DNA of 64,000 nt from Brassica napus (Eukaryota; Streptophyta; Magnoliopsida; Brassicales; Brassicaceae), in contig NC_063442.1 of NCBI RefSeq assembly GCF_020379485.1, positions 17,172,009 to 17,236,008 of the forward strand, written 5' to 3'. Positions within the stretch are counted from its first letter, which is position 1; each line of letters begins with the position of its first letter. The notes under the pieces were generated by a model, which saw only the letters and a list, made by a program, of their open reading frames with translations, was not told where the DNA came from and made no database searches. Below, piece by piece: positions 14,565 to 26,572 of this stretch. Made by a program: the position numbers and the translations under genes.

Positions 14565-15240
14565 AGTAGATGAAATTCTTCTTCCCAGATTTTTTCTTGA
14601 ATTGATTTCTTCTCACGAGAAGAACAATCAACTGTGGTAAAAAAGAGACAACGATGAAGGCGTAGACGGTGAGAACACACACCAACTTTTAATTTTTTTC
14701 CTCCATCTCTTAACTCACTGATTCTTATAATCATGCTTTTGTTTTCATATTGTTTTCTTTTTTAAATCTTGCAAATGAGATGGGATTATCGCATCAGAGT
14801 TAGATCCATGATAGATATCCACTGATGAAGAATAACAACGGTGGATCTGTAAAGTGTTGCTGTGTCAGAAAAAAAAAGAGTAGATGAAGACGATCTCTAT
14901 ATGGTAGTAAAGAGTAATGAGTGTGAGCCAAATGAATGCGTATCAGCATGTCTAAGAATGAAGAATTGAAGAAGATGAACTTTTCGTCTATACTATATTC
15001 GGTGAAATGAATAGTATAGTATATATTCTTTAGGGTAGCTATTTGTGTAAAGATACCATACTATTTGAGACGAAATGCTATACTATTTCTTAAAATGTAA
15101 TAATATGCCATATTTTCAAATTCGATAGTTATTTTCAATGTCATTTTCTGTGATAAATTCATTTTTTAAATGTTGCACAAATTTGATTATTTGGAATCTT
15201 CATTATTATCAATTCTAGTTTAGAAATCTAAATTCTATTA
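14565..15240. other. Intergenic, no gene
   Basis: No convincing coding or mobile feature. A few A-runs and short open frames only. Confidence 0.4.
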
Positions 15241-15244
15241 TTTA

Positions 15245-15955
15245 GAGGAATGGTGGTGAAGTTGAGGTTTGCATTAGATTTTGAGATTTGGGTTTACAGT
15301 TTAGGGTTTTGGGTTTATATTTGGGTTTAGGATTTAGTAATTAGTGTTTAGGGTTTAGTAATTTCGATCTTAAACTTGGTCATTTGGAAAATGTAAATGG
15401 AGTGGACCAGTACAACTATACTATTTATAGCGGTTCCATACTATGTCGTCTACATTGAGAAAATTGACAACATATTATATAGATCTTGTTTGGGTTTATA
15501 CTTTAGTTATTTGGGTTTAGATTTAGTAATTAGGGGTTTGTCTAGGGTTTTAGTATTTAAGTGGGCGAGTAGAGTTTAATTTTTAGGGTTTATATTTGGG
15601 TTTATGGTTTAGTGATTAGAGTTTAGGGTTTATATTTGGGTTTAGGGTTTAGTGATTAGGGTTTAGGGTTTATATTTGGGTTTAAAGTTTAGTGATTAGG
15701 GTTTAGGGTTTATATTAGGATTTAGGATTTAGCGATTAGGGTTTAGGATTTAGTGATTAGTGTTTAGGGTTTATATCTGTGTTTAGGGTTTAGTGATTAG
15801 GGTTTAGGGTTTATATTTGAGTTTAGGGTTTAGTGATTAGGATTTAGGGTTTAGTGATTAGTGTTTAGGGTCTATATATGGGTTTAGGGTTTGGTGATTA
15901 GGGTTTAGGATTTATATTTGGGTTTATAGTTTAGTGATTAGAGTTTAATAATTTT
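15245..15955. repeat. Telomere-like (TTTAGGG-derived) minisatellite
   Basis: Degenerate plant telomeric units (GGGTTTA/TTTAGGG) are organised into a larger period. The word TATATTTGGG and its variants start at 15591, 15631, 15671, 15711, 15771, 15811, 15871 and 15911. The spacing is therefore mostly 40 bp with two 60-bp units. Between them lie GTTTAGTGATTAGGGTTTAG blocks. Less regular units extend from about 15270 and fragments continue to 16500. It is an interstitial repeat, not a chromosome end, since unique sequence flanks it. Confidence 0.85.
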
Positions 15956-18033
15956 CTTTTCAAACTAGAGTTTAGAGTTTAAGGTTAATATGTCATGTCT
16001 TCAAATTTGATATTTCTCTTCTATGCAATTTTGTATGATTGCTCGTAATATAAAATTAGTTTCATTCAAATGTTTGACAATGTTTGGGTATTGTCTAGTT
16101 CAAGAACGTCTTTTTCATCAACAAGTACTTTTATTTTTTCTTCTACTATTTTACATATGATTCCCAACTAACATAAATAGAACAAACATTTGTATACTAT
16201 TTTATACAATGTTCCATACTATGTATGTATAGTCTTGAAAATATTATAAAATATTATATATTTCAGTTTTTGATTTTCTCTTAAATATATATTATAGTTT
16301 AGATTTGGGTTTAGGATTTAGTGGCCATGATTTAGAGTTTAGTAATTAGGGGTTGGATTTAGAGTTTAGTATGATATTTTCCATCTTTATATACTATAGT
16401 TTAATATCACAAAATATTATATATATTTTCAGATTTTAATTTTATTTAAAATTATAAATATATAATATAGTTTACATTTGAGTTTGGGTTTAGTGGTTCA
16501 TTTAGGCTTTAGTATTTAAAAGTTGGATTTAATGAAATGTTTGTGGTGATATGAAGTAAAATTAATGAAATGTTTGTGGTTATGTGTATGTGATGTGGCT
16601 GTGTTATTTTCCTTTTGTTGGTGACAGTTTGCATTAATTATTGGCCACAGTTGGATTTTGTCAACGTCATCTCCACATCTTGAAGCCACCGACAACTTGT
16701 ATGAATCAAGGGTAAAACCGGTGGAAATGAAACACAATTGATAGATACTACATTATGTCAAAATCAGTGAGAGCACTTAATTTTTTTTCCAAACTTGATC
16801 ATTTCACAAATTCACCCAATAAAAAATTCTGGCCAAAATTGCAGAAAAAAAAATTACCGCCAAAACTGCAAAATCAAGTTTACCTCTAAAATTATGAAAA
16901 CAGAAAAATGATTTTTTTTTTTTTTGCAAAATCGTAAAAATAAATTTTCCCTTCAAAACCAAAAAATCTAGTTTTTCTGCCAAAATCTCTAATTTTTAGA
17001 TTAAAAACAAGAAATGACCAATCAAAAACTATACTTTTTTTTTGTTAATATATCAAATGCTATTTATTTTGTGAAAGAAAGATAAAGAGCTTAAAAATTG
17101 TTAAAAAGGTTATGGTTCATTTATGGCCGAAGTTAAATTAAATAGGGTTTGTCTGAGCTTTAAAAATGGAATGGCCGACAAAAATGCATTGATGTTTCAG
17201 TAGAGAATGCATAGACGACCATTGAAGTTTCTTTTAGCAGAGACCATTGTTGTCTACTTCTCTTGTTTGGAATCAAGGCAGGTCCTAGGCAAAACCAGAT
17301 GAAACATTCGTTTATGGCCTTCAAATCTTTTGAAAAAAATACATATATATAGACTCCCAAATTTTTTAAAAAGACGCCTAAATTTTCTTAAATTTTTTTT
17401 TCACTGAAATCTTTACAAAAATCGCCTAAGGCCCTCAAAATCTCAAAGCCGGCGCTGTTTGTAATGGCCAACAAAAATGTATTGAAGTTTGCAAAACATC
17501 TAATAATTATGAGGTTGGTATGACGTGTTTCTTATATAGAACTTATATGTGTGTATTTTTTTTAACACGATTCTACAATTCTATCATCCAGAATTCATGC
17601 TTGAATAACGAAAATTTATTGTAACCATTTTTTTCTATAATATGCATTATTTGTATTTTGGGAGGAGGAGGCTTTGAATCCTGAATCTGATAGTGTAAAA
17701 GCACTAATAAATTTTTAGTCAAATCACTAGAATAAGAGGGCTTCCATATGTACATGTGTGTTTTAGAAACATAATTAAACTGATATTAAAGAAATTCTAA
17801 AAAAGCTATCTTTGACCTGATCCTTTTTTTGGTAACCTGCTAAAATTATTAGTCAAAATCATATGTGAAAAAATATTAAAGTAAGTCAATATTGTTTCAA
17901 CTATAAATACCTGATATATTAAATCGATGAGTAAATAAAGATAAATACAGATCACTGCAAGGAAGAGAAAACAAACTCGTTTAATAAAGATCAAACGTTT
18001 TCACCAATTCACTAATCACAGGTATTATGTTAA
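15956..18033. other. Intergenic, no gene
   Basis: AT-rich sequence with scattered GGTTTAG fragments to about 16500 and a short direct repeat (AATGAAATGTTTGTGGT at about 16530 and 16564). Short minus-strand frames here (16516-16737, 17160-17360, 17573-17755, 17806-17994) lack recognisable features. Confidence 0.4.
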
Positions 18034-18100
18034 CTAGGAGCATAGCCTCCGCGCAAGCGCGGGGTCGGTACGTTGTTTATGCGTTGAATAATTATGTGTA
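18034..18100 (-). mobile_element. Helitron 3' terminus (minus strand)
   Basis: Read on the minus strand the sequence ends in a GC hairpin (CCCCGCGC-TT-GCGCGGAGG) followed by GCTATGCTCCTAG and a host T. That is the expected Helitron 3' end: a hairpin just upstream of CTRR, inserted before T. The element extends rightwards; its 5' end was not fixed and may be interrupted by the hAT at 18426. Confidence 0.6.
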
Positions 18101-18707
18101 CGGGGATTTCGTTGTTTGTGTTTTTTACATATGTTTTTATGGCTTAATTAAAATGGTATTGATGAAATATTAGAAGTTACACAGTTTGATTATATTGATG
18201 TAAGAATGACCGGTGTATTCATATATGTTAATATTTTCATATCTTATCTTGTAATGATTTGATCGATCAATAATATTATGAGCTTTTGTATTGAGAAGGA
18301 GTGGTTTATGGGGTTGGTGTTTTTGAGAAGCAGTGGTTTATGGGGTTGGTCAGTGTCAAACGTGTTAGTTGTTACATAGTAGACTATAAAGTGAGTGATG
18401 CGAAGGATAGACTTTTGGTATTTACCCCTGTTCGAAACTACGCTAGGCGCTAGTCGGGCGGTGACTCCGGGCCTATCGAGTTATCGAAAAATCGGGGATT
18501 AATCGGGGTATACGCGGGGACTAGTTATTATTATTATTATATTTATAATAATATTTAAATTAAATATATAATATAAATATATTAGAATGTAATAGTTTTT
18601 TGTATATTATTGAAGTTTTAATTTATTGGTTTAACAAAAGTTATTGTTAATGTCATATTTTTATTACAATAATGTTTATATATGTGTCAGTATATGTACA
18701 TATGTCC

Positions 18708-18812
18708 AAAGACGTTGTGGTCTATTGGTGTTTGATGTTGTCAACCTCTTATGAGGTACAGGGATCGATCCACCAATAGGGTGTTTTTAATTAAATTTTT
18801 TTTTAAAAAAAA
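18708..18812 (+). repeat. tRNA-derived SINE-like module
   Basis: It contains a perfect Pol III A-box match (TGGTCTATTGG, 18718-18728; consensus TRGYNNANNNG) and a perfect B-box match (GATCGATCC, 18763-18771; consensus GWTCRANNC). They are 45 bp apart start to start, as in tRNA genes. It ends in a T/A-rich run (18789-18810). It does not fold as a full tRNA by inspection, so a SINE head or relic is more likely than a functional tRNA. It lies wholly inside the hAT-like element. Confidence 0.6.
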
Positions 18813-18827
18813 CACCTATGAAACAAA

Positions 18828-18880
18828 GTTCCACATCGGTTAAACATAAGGAGGGGTGATGCTAAAGACGCCTATAAATA
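18828..18880 (+). promoter_or_regulatory. snRNA-type promoter (USE plus TATA)
   Basis: GTTCCACATCG (18828-18838) matches the plant snRNA upstream sequence element (RTCCCACATCG) at 9 or 10 of 11 positions. A TATAAATA box (18873-18880) follows after 34 bp, the spacing known for Pol II-type plant snRNA promoters. About 60 bp downstream of the TATA lies CAATAGTTCAA (about 18942-18952), close to the plant snRNA 3'-end box (CA-N3-10-AGTNNAA) but with a shorter spacer. No known U-RNA sequence was recognised between them. Confidence 0.45.
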
Positions 18881-19140
18881 CTCATTTAGAGTTGCCATCA
18901 TTATAACTTGCAATTGGGTTTCCATAAACCTGCTGTAGGCCCAATAGTTCAATTTTTTTTGAGTTTTAAGCGTTTAAGACTGGTAATATTACGCGGTCAA
19001 CGCGGATAATACGCGGTCAAAGCTTGTTAACGCGGTCCAGCGCCTAGTGTGACCGATCAGGTCATAATCGCGGCGGTTGGACTCCGAGCAACGCCTAAGC
19101 GGCCGCCTAGGCGGCTAGGCGGCCGCGTTTTCGAACAGGG

Positions 19141-19328
19141 GTATTTACTGATACGTATTGTAATTTCACGGTTTTAAAATTAATCATGTGGAGTAATTGT
19201 TATTGTGTAAATGTTTAAAACGAAAATACTAACGGTTGAATAATAACATGAAACACGGTTGAATAATAACATGAAACGTGGACTTCTGGTTATCATATGC
19301 TTTAGTTAGCAGAGAATTACAAACCAGA
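19141..19328. repeat. Short tandem repeat before Helitron
   Basis: A ~24-bp unit, CGGTTGAATAATAACATGAA, is repeated twice in tandem near 19223-19275. Nothing else recognised. Confidence 0.5.
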
Positions 19329-20849
19329 TCTATACTATTAAAAGGGAAGGAGTCCAAAAAAATCTACTTATGAAAAGTTGTTGGACATATTCACTAAACT
19401 TAACTATTTTTTGGTCTCACCTTATATTTCTCTAACTATACACTAATCAATTATCTTATATTTCTCTAACTATAAAATAACCAATGCTATTATTTAATAC
19501 TCAACTTACTATAATACACCAAAGATTTATACATCAATATTATTAATTCAGAATCATTTAAATATTTTACCACTATTTTTTCTTGGAATATTACTTTTAT
19601 GCCACTAAACCTATTAAGAAAAACAGATAATTTTATAACTGATTTAATAATCATACAACCCACGATCATTTTTCTTTAACAAAATCAGTTACTATAAAAC
19701 ATTTGGATTTATTGGTAATTAAAGTCTGAACAATACCATACTTTTAATTCATATTAAATGTTTTATGACTCAAACTAACATAAAAACATGATGCAAGTAC
19801 GGTTAACAGAAAGTTAAAAACATGATACCATTCGACGGTCAAAACATATTAACTTCCAATTACGATTAGAGGAATACTTCACAGTACAACAGTAAGCTTA
19901 AATATATTTCAAAATTATAGCTTTTTCTTTGAAAACCTTACTAAGTTATTTTTGTGATGAAAATCTTTTACAACTGGGTTTATTAGGAGAAAGGCTTTTG
20001 TATAAATATTTTCTCAGCAAATTATAGCATTTTTAAAATGTTTTTATGTTTAAATAAAATATATTATTTATTTTTAACATTTATAGGTAACTCAACTATA
20101 CTCAACTTAATAATAATTTTATTTCTAAAACTCAAAAATTTAATCTTAATATAGTCATTATAAAACCTATAAACTAGAATGTATAACATAAAAAAGTGTA
20201 GTTTATTCAATTTTATATCTTAGTAAAATTTATATGAGAAATTTAATCAAATTTTAAAAAATATTATCATGTTATTTTAGATTTTTACCATGTCATCTGG
20301 TATAGATTCACGAGTTAATATGGGTTTTAGATTTTAAAGGATTTTAAATAATAGATTTTTATTAAATTGAAACTAGATTATATATGGTGACTGCGTTTAC
20401 TGGTTTGACTTTGGATACCACTTATTGGTGTTTTGGTTCATTTTAGTGGAAAATTAGACTGAATGTTGAGGACTTATTAAGATATTTTTTTTAATATTTG
20501 AAAAAACTGTTTGAGTAATTTGTTTTTATTGGATACTTCAGCTTATAAATAGTATATTTAAGATATTTGGTTATTTAGAAATTACATATAATTAATATTT
20601 GTAGGTATATATTTTGTATTTTAAAAATTCAGGTATCTATTTATCTTGATTCTAGATATATATGATATGCTCGATTATTTATAAATTTTGGTTCATGTTT
20701 GGTTTCATTTTTTCAATTTGGTACGGATTGATTATTCGATTCCGAATAATATGGCCAAACTTATAAACTATCTTATATAAAAATTTATATTAAAAATTAT
20801 TAAATTAAAAAAATAAACCTGCGCTTTCTAAACGCGGATCAAAATCTAG
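19329..20849 (+). mobile_element. Non-autonomous Helitron
   Basis: The 5' end is TCTATACTATTAAAAGGG (19329), preceded by host A. The 3' end is a GC hairpin region (TGCGCTTTCTAAACGCGG) followed by ATCAAAATCTAG and host T (20849/20850). There are no TIRs or target duplication, as expected for Helitrons inserting between A and T. The ~1.5-kb interior is AT-rich and non-coding. The first ~60 bp closely resemble the 5' end of the Helitron at 45071, so both are one family. Confidence 0.85.
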
Positions 20850-22250
20850 TTATAGTGTTAAATAGTAAGCAGATTTCTTAAATGCCAAAGTGATCAGAAA
20901 ATTTGGAACTCAAATTTAAAAGCTTTATAGTACGCCTCAACCACCTTCATATCTGACGATCTCATCTTCAACAATAAATAAATAAATGTTATTATCAAAA
21001 GTTGTTCACAAATAGAAAATAATATTTAGCCACGTATATTATTCAATTTTAGTTGAATGATTGCGTAAAATGAGGGATATGTTTCGTTGGTGATTCCGAG
21101 ATCCAATCTATTGACTATACAAGCAATGATAATGGCCCAAATCTCACACTTGCAAACTATGAAATTAAAGTTACTAAGCCCAAAGATGGAGGATGCCCAA
21201 TATACCGCTCCAAGCCTCCACCGCCTCAAGTGATAGGGAAACAGCCACGCATCGTTCATGCAGTTATCCTCTTGACCGTGCGCCGCTGCCTGGTGTGAAA
21301 AAGCTAACGACTTCGCCAGTAGATCCTCGATTTACCATGGCTTTGTTGCCGGACCACCAATCTTCACCTGTAAAGGGATGCAGCTTCTCTTTGATCGCCT
21401 TCCTCACTCATCATCAACCTTCAACAGCTGGCTGTGATGAGAGCGTTCACGTCTCCGGTGAAGTTAATCGGAAGAACTTCGCCGCCCCACTCAGGATTGA
21501 TGGCAAGCAGACGCGATATTGCCCTCTTCAAACTCGGTCGACCTAGTTGAGTAGAGATCAGATGGAGTTAAGTGATGCTTAGAGAGCTACCCGAGAATCC
21601 AATCTGATAGATTGGAAATTTATTTCTCGACTCAAACAGAAGAAAAATAAAAACCATTGAAGAACGGTTCTGTTTGAATCGAAACACACAACAAAAAAAG
21701 TACAAACTCGCTAAGCGAAAGATAAGATCCGACCAAGCATAGATCGCTTGACCAGAACTAAAACAGAAAACAAAAAGATCTGATCTGAAAAATTAAAATA
21801 TTTCACAAAAGGTTTAGTCTTTTCTCTTTCTCCGTGAAAATAGATGTGAAAGAACAGAGAGAAGAGAAATATTTATAGGCTCTGAATGGTAACTGCGGTT
21901 TGAGCAGTGCGGGACAGGCGGTTTAACTGCGGTGCGATTTTAACAGTTATAAAAACGTATAAAATATATGGTATATTTAGAGATTTTTGTTAGTGTTAAC
22001 TGCGGTGCATGGCGTGGCAGTTCGTAACATTCGAAGCCATAGATTTGAATGTGAACGGTTACAGATAATACAATGTTTCAGATATACATAGGAAATATAA
22101 GAAATAGAAAATTAGAGATTATGATAAATTAATTATACATTTTTATTTAATTGTAAAGAAGAATTGAATAGTTGTGGGTCCCACTTAACTCAATTGTGTC
22201 GACGTATACAGCTTTAGAAGAGAGCAGCAACTCATCTATTATTATATAGA
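20850..22250. other. Intergenic with unassigned open frame
   Basis: A more GC-balanced island at about 20940-21660 holds a plus-strand 117-codon frame (21193-21546) and a minus-strand 77-codon frame (21026-21259). I recognise neither; the base composition suggests a captured or decayed gene fragment. A hairpin CCAATCTGATAGATTGG lies at about 21599. At 21885-22030 GCGGTT/AACTGC-rich sequence resembles the ends of decayed TIR elements. Confidence 0.4.
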
Positions 22251-22290
22251 CTAGGGTCGGCCCGGCTACGCCCGGATTTTTTGTTTAAAA
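22251..22290 (-). mobile_element. Helitron 3' terminus (minus strand)
   Basis: On the minus strand a GC-rich hairpin-like segment (CCGGGCGTAGCCGGG) is followed by CCGACCCTAG and a host T. That fits a Helitron 3' end. The element would extend rightwards; I could not identify its 5' end. Confidence 0.5.
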
Positions 22291-24089
22291 TTTAATTTTG
22301 ATTATATATTTTGTATATTTATTTAATATTTAAATAGTATAATCTATTAAAAATAAGTAGATATATTATTATAATTTTTTAAAATTTTCATTGTTTTTTT
22401 TCTTACCAATTTTGAATTTCAGTATCCAAATTTTTTTATTTTTGTTATTGAAAAATATATAAGGTGATAAGCAAAATGAAAAAAAAAATTAATTAAATTT
22501 TACTTATGGTGTTTAATTGGTTGGACTATAGATATGGTTCATTTCACTTGCAACTTTTATAACTTTTGTTTCCAATTACCAAGTAATTTAATGGGCCCTC
22601 CCCCTTTAAATCTACAACCTTACTTAATATTTTTTTTTCGAAAATCAGCAGTTTAAATGTTATAATATTTTCTACATAAAAAAACTTAGAGAGCATTAAC
22701 CATCTGGACCATATTACATGTATTACTTGATCATTTGTGTGTGTACTGTGTATGCTGATGTTATTGTAGACTTAGCTTCTGTTAAGGCATTTGCTAGTGT
22801 AGTGTAACCATACTAAACCAAATTTAATTAACAGAATATATATTTTTACTATTGCTAGTCTAGTATAACCATAGTAAACCCGATTTAATAAAAAATATTC
22901 TTTATTTTAATTCATATGCATATATTTAACAAACTTAATACACAAATACAAAGTAGCTTCTTTGCTTATATACATAGAGAATTTGAATTGTAATTTTATT
23001 TTAAAGTTAAATTCTGGTTTGAAACCAATTTCAATACCATACCAAACAAAATCCAATATGACATCAATTAATCAGAGAGGAAGCTAAAACGAATTAAAAA
23101 TGGCTTCACACTTCTTTTCAGTTTATCTATTAAATTTTATGTTGTGCCCCTATTTAACACATTGCTTTATTAATTAATGAGTTAAAAATAATGGTAAAAG
23201 CTGAAAATTTTGATTAATATATGCATTGAAAAAAAAACACTTATAATGAAACAAACTTTAAACATAAAATAATATTTTATATAAAACGGAAGGAGTATAT
23301 ATTAACACTAAAATATATGGCTTAACAGATTCTATTTAAATTATTTAAATTATTTAAATTTGTTTACTGTCAAAGACGATATTGTCGACGCGTAAGTAAT
23401 CTATGCTTTTGAAGCTCAGATATATTTGTTTAGGATTATGTAAAATGTTTTAAATATTTTTAATTTTCAATTATTTAATTTTCCAGTTTTAATTTAATAT
23501 TTTGTAGTATTTTCCAAGTGAATAATATTGTTTTAATTTTTTTTTGGCTCAATGTAGTTATTTGTTTTATATTTGAGAAATACAGTTAAATTGTATGAAA
23601 CCAAAATATTCTCAACTAACAATAAATATAATGAAGATAGATAGAAATTATTTTTTCTTGCTTGTTGTTGAACTCCAATAATTTTTTTAATTTGGGATGA
23701 TGATTTTTAAAATATATATTTAATATTTTACGTGATCCTCATATCGAGTTGTATCGCTGCAGTACTGTGCTTACGTGAGAAAAAAATGAAGCACTGGCCT
23801 CGGGCATTTTTTATATATAAAATCATTAACATCTCCATGAGTTAAGTAACATATGAGACCAATGAAAACATGTATATTTAAAGAAACTTCAAAAAAAAAA
23901 ATGAAAACAATTGTCTTTTTTTTTATAATGCTGGTTTGTATTTCAAGACAAAGAGTTTGTGGAGCCTCAACTGAGGACTAAACTACAAAAGCTCTATGTA
24001 CAGTTGACAGTTTTTAAATTACTTTTTTTCTAGCTTCGGGCAGCACTTAATGTTGGCACAACCATGTATCGGGTTGTAAAGTATCAAAC
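22291..24089. other. AT-rich intergenic, no gene
   Basis: No gene found. Probably Helitron interior and other decayed repeats, including a decayed Stowaway-like end near 23285. Confidence 0.4.
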
Positions 24090-24793
24090 CTAGAATAGCA
24101 TACTCGAAGGAGATTCGTCTGTTTGTTACTTCACAACAATCCTTCACAATTGCTTCCAGCGGATAAGACTTGGCACTTGGTACATTTTCTCCCGGTTTGG
24201 ATGGACCATGTAAACTGAAGAAAAGTTCAAGAATGAGTAATAATCAAAGAGAATTAAAATAATCAAGAGAAATTTGTGTAAAAGATCATTTTAGTTATGG
24301 AACAACACACGAAAAAAAAAAAAAAAACACACACGAATAAAGCAAGAAAACACGCTTATGAGAGGCAAGCATCTCATTTATGTTTGGAACACTACAAACG
24401 TAGATTTTTGTAACCATTAGTTGTCCAATTTCTCCTTGCTGAAAAGGAAAAGCATACTAAGAGTGAGTGCTAGATTTCTCTTATTGTTTTAACATTTCAT
24501 GCAGTATATGAAAACATCACGTGCCAGTTTGCAGTCATATTAATGACTCATCAAACATAGACACTTGTCTTGGCTTTCGTCAATTAATTTTATAGTGCAT
24601 AGATAATTAGACGCTTATCAAGAAGCATGTATAAGTTGACAAAAAAAAACATGTATATATGGCAAATATTACCTCATTCAAACAACGATGAGCATCAAGT
24701 AGTACTGACTCTAGGTTCAACATCGGCTCACCCATCCCCATTGAGAACCACATATGTCACCATGTGCTCGAACACTTCCTCGATACCCAGCAC
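24090..24793 (-). pseudogene. RlmN-type radical-SAM rRNA methyltransferase relic
   Basis: Three minus-strand exon-like blocks read as consecutive parts of the plant/bacterial RlmN family (23S rRNA/tRNA adenosine-C2 methyltransferase). Block one, 24793-24673, reads VLGIEEVFEHMVTYVVL and then, after a one-base frame slip, MGMGEPMLNL...DAHRCLNE, carrying the family GMGEP motif. Block two, about 24438-24355, reads GEIGQLMVTK...SVPNINEMLASHK. Block three, about 24222-24090, reads [22 protein letters not shown]...[14 protein letters not shown] sites survive around the first block; the second lost its donor. The radical-SAM CxxxCxxC exon was not found. The locus is broken by the frameshift and missing exons. 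Further exon-like blocks at 25130-25350 may belong to it but were not recognised. Confidence 0.75.
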
Positions 24794-24897
24794 CTAGACA
24801 TTAAAATTTCCAATTGAAAACTCAAGCCACATTTACACTGTACCAAGAAATCTTCTCACGGGTGTGGATGGTTCCAACAACTAAATCCAGTACAATG

Positions 24898-24900
<3 letters not shown>

Positions 24901-24983
<83 letters not shown>
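24901..24983. repeat. (CT)n microsatellite
   Basis: An uninterrupted run of about 41 CT dinucleotides, in an apparent intron of the RlmN-like relic. It generates artificial Ser/Leu and Arg/Glu repeat frames on the two strands. Confidence 0.97.
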
Positions 24984-24988
<5 letters not shown>

Positions 24989-25124
24989 CCTTGATACCAA
25001 GTGAAGACAATTACAATGTTACATTCACAGAGAAACTAAAACAACAAAATAAAAAGTTATTATTTAGTACTACTCAATAGCAAGAAGAATAAGTAAATAT
25101 AATCAGACCTTTAACAACGCAAGA

Positions 25125-25836
25125 CTAATCACAACCTTGAAAAAAATACACATACTCGAAACAGAAATTGAGAATCTTATAAGATGATAACCCAAGGGTC
25201 AGATTAATATCAGAGAGAGGAAGAGAGACTTCAAGCTTACGGGGTCCAGTGAGCCGTGAAAGACCTTTAGTTTTTTGATGCATAAACATACGTCCATTGC
25301 CAAACTTTCTTCTTCTGGTTTTCGACAGAGACAAAATGCAGCAGCCCACTGTGAAGAAAGTATTGGAGTGTTTGGAATGTGTTAGTAACTAATCAAGCAG
25401 GCCTCATGAACATACTCTAAGATCCTTGCATCATACAGACACTTTAGAATGTCTACCTACGCATATGGCTCTTCATCTTTCTCGAGTGTATCCTTGGAGA
25501 ATGTTTTGGTTTATCTCTGTGATCAATGCAAGCTAGGGAATTACACCGACACAAAGAATTAATAAATCACTGGGAAGTATAAATTAACAAAAGAAAAAGC
25601 AAAATGAACAATCACTTACCAATATCAAAGACACGCTAATATCCTTGGATGAAACCAAACATTTTTTTATCGTAGTGATGAGTTCAATCGAAGTTGTTAT
25701 TTATAGGGGAAGATTCCTTCTGTAATCATGGAGGAGGGATAAAACATGAAGCCATAGCTCTGGAAGGTTTCAGATATGGAGAGGAAGCGCAAACGTCTCA
25801 TCGTTGCCGTCGCACGAAGAAGAGAAATGAACTTCG
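25125..25836 (-). other. Exon-like blocks, unassigned
   Basis: On the minus strand, 25344-25236 is an open block (WAAAFCLCRKPEEESLAMDV...) bounded by CAG and GTAAGC. Another block (FSKDTLEKDEEPYA) lies at about 25490-25450. Near the right edge an ATG at about 25799 follows a pyrimidine-rich leader. They may be remaining exons and the 5' leader of the RlmN-like locus, now separated from its upstream sequence by the LTR element at 25837. I cannot assign them to a family. Confidence 0.3.
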
Positions 25837-26572
25837 TGATAGAACCAAAATCGGGAAGGATCACTTTAGCTGGGTGTTGGATATGAACCGAGAAGCAAAT
25901 GGCGCTTCTGGAACTGAGATGGATTGAAAGGATCGTCAAGAGATGCGGAATGGCTCTTGATATACCCACGATCTAAGGCTAACCACCTAAGAACGAATGT
26001 AGTGTGTTGGCTAACCACCAAATGACACACAAAGATGATTGGCTGACCACCAAATCAACAAGCCGGTTCAAACCGATGAACTAGCTAAGAACTCTCTCTC
26101 TCTCTCTCACTCAGAGAAGAAACGGAATAAACAACCAAAATGAACTGATTTTATTCATCAAAGGGACTACATATTTATAGTGTTTTGTAGTCAAAGACAA
26201 TAAAAGAAAATGTGGGAAAACAATGCATAGGAAATATAAATTTGACTAGATCTAGTCAAGGCACGGAAAATAGAGAAGACTAGATCTGGTCAAGGTACGG
26301 AAAACGGAGAAGACCAGTCAAGATGTCTAGATTCATCCGAACCAGATGGATGCACGGGGTAAAGATAAGGACGCTTGCGGGACTGTCCGGATGGTCCGCC
26401 GGATGAGAATGCATGTCCGTCTTTGGTTTTTTCACCACCCAAGCTAAGTCTGGCTCGACCCAAGTCAAGTATGGCACGGTGAAAAACATGAACCTCGGTT
26501 GAAATGTTCAGAACGTCCTGAACTCCATGCTGAGCTGATTCCATGTAATGATCCGTGGTCTGCGGCACATCA
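25837..26572 (-). repeat. 3' LTR of TR-GAG element
   Basis: 736 bp, TGATAGAACC...GGCACATCA on the plus strand. It contains a short CT tract near 26093 and includes the last ~94 codons of the gag frame. Confidence 0.92.

Larger units (their letters stand above)
18426..19140. mobile_element. Non-autonomous hAT-like element with 8-bp TSD
   Basis: The 12-bp terminal repeats CCCTGTTCGAAA (18426) and TTTCGAACAGGG (to 19140) are inverted copies. They are flanked by a perfect 8-bp direct repeat GTATTTAC (18418-18425 and 19141-19148), the hAT target-site length. Both subterminal regions are unusually GC-rich with CTAGGCGGC/GCGCTAG-type motifs, against an AT-rich centre. No transposase is present. The interior carries a tRNA-like module and an snRNA-type promoter (separate entries). 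Confidence 0.85.

Noticed and set aside
15245..15955. True telomere end
   Set aside because: The repeats are degenerate, organised in 40/60-bp units and flanked on both sides by ordinary sequence.
18718..18780. Functional tRNA gene
   Set aside because: A and B boxes match, but the arms do not fold as a complete tRNA and no clear acceptor stem or anticodon arm was found; it lies inside a transposon.
18900..18955. Known U-snRNA gene downstream of the USE/TATA pair
   Set aside because: The ~50-60 bp downstream match no U1, U2, U4, U5 or U6 sequence I know and are too short.
21193..21546. 117-codon frame as a gene
   Set aside because: No domain, no splice context and no homologous family recognised; left as unassigned sequence.
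24814..25080. Open frames on both strands made of Ser/Leu or Arg/Glu repeats
   Set aside because: They are translations of the (CT)n microsatellite at 24901-24983, not genes.
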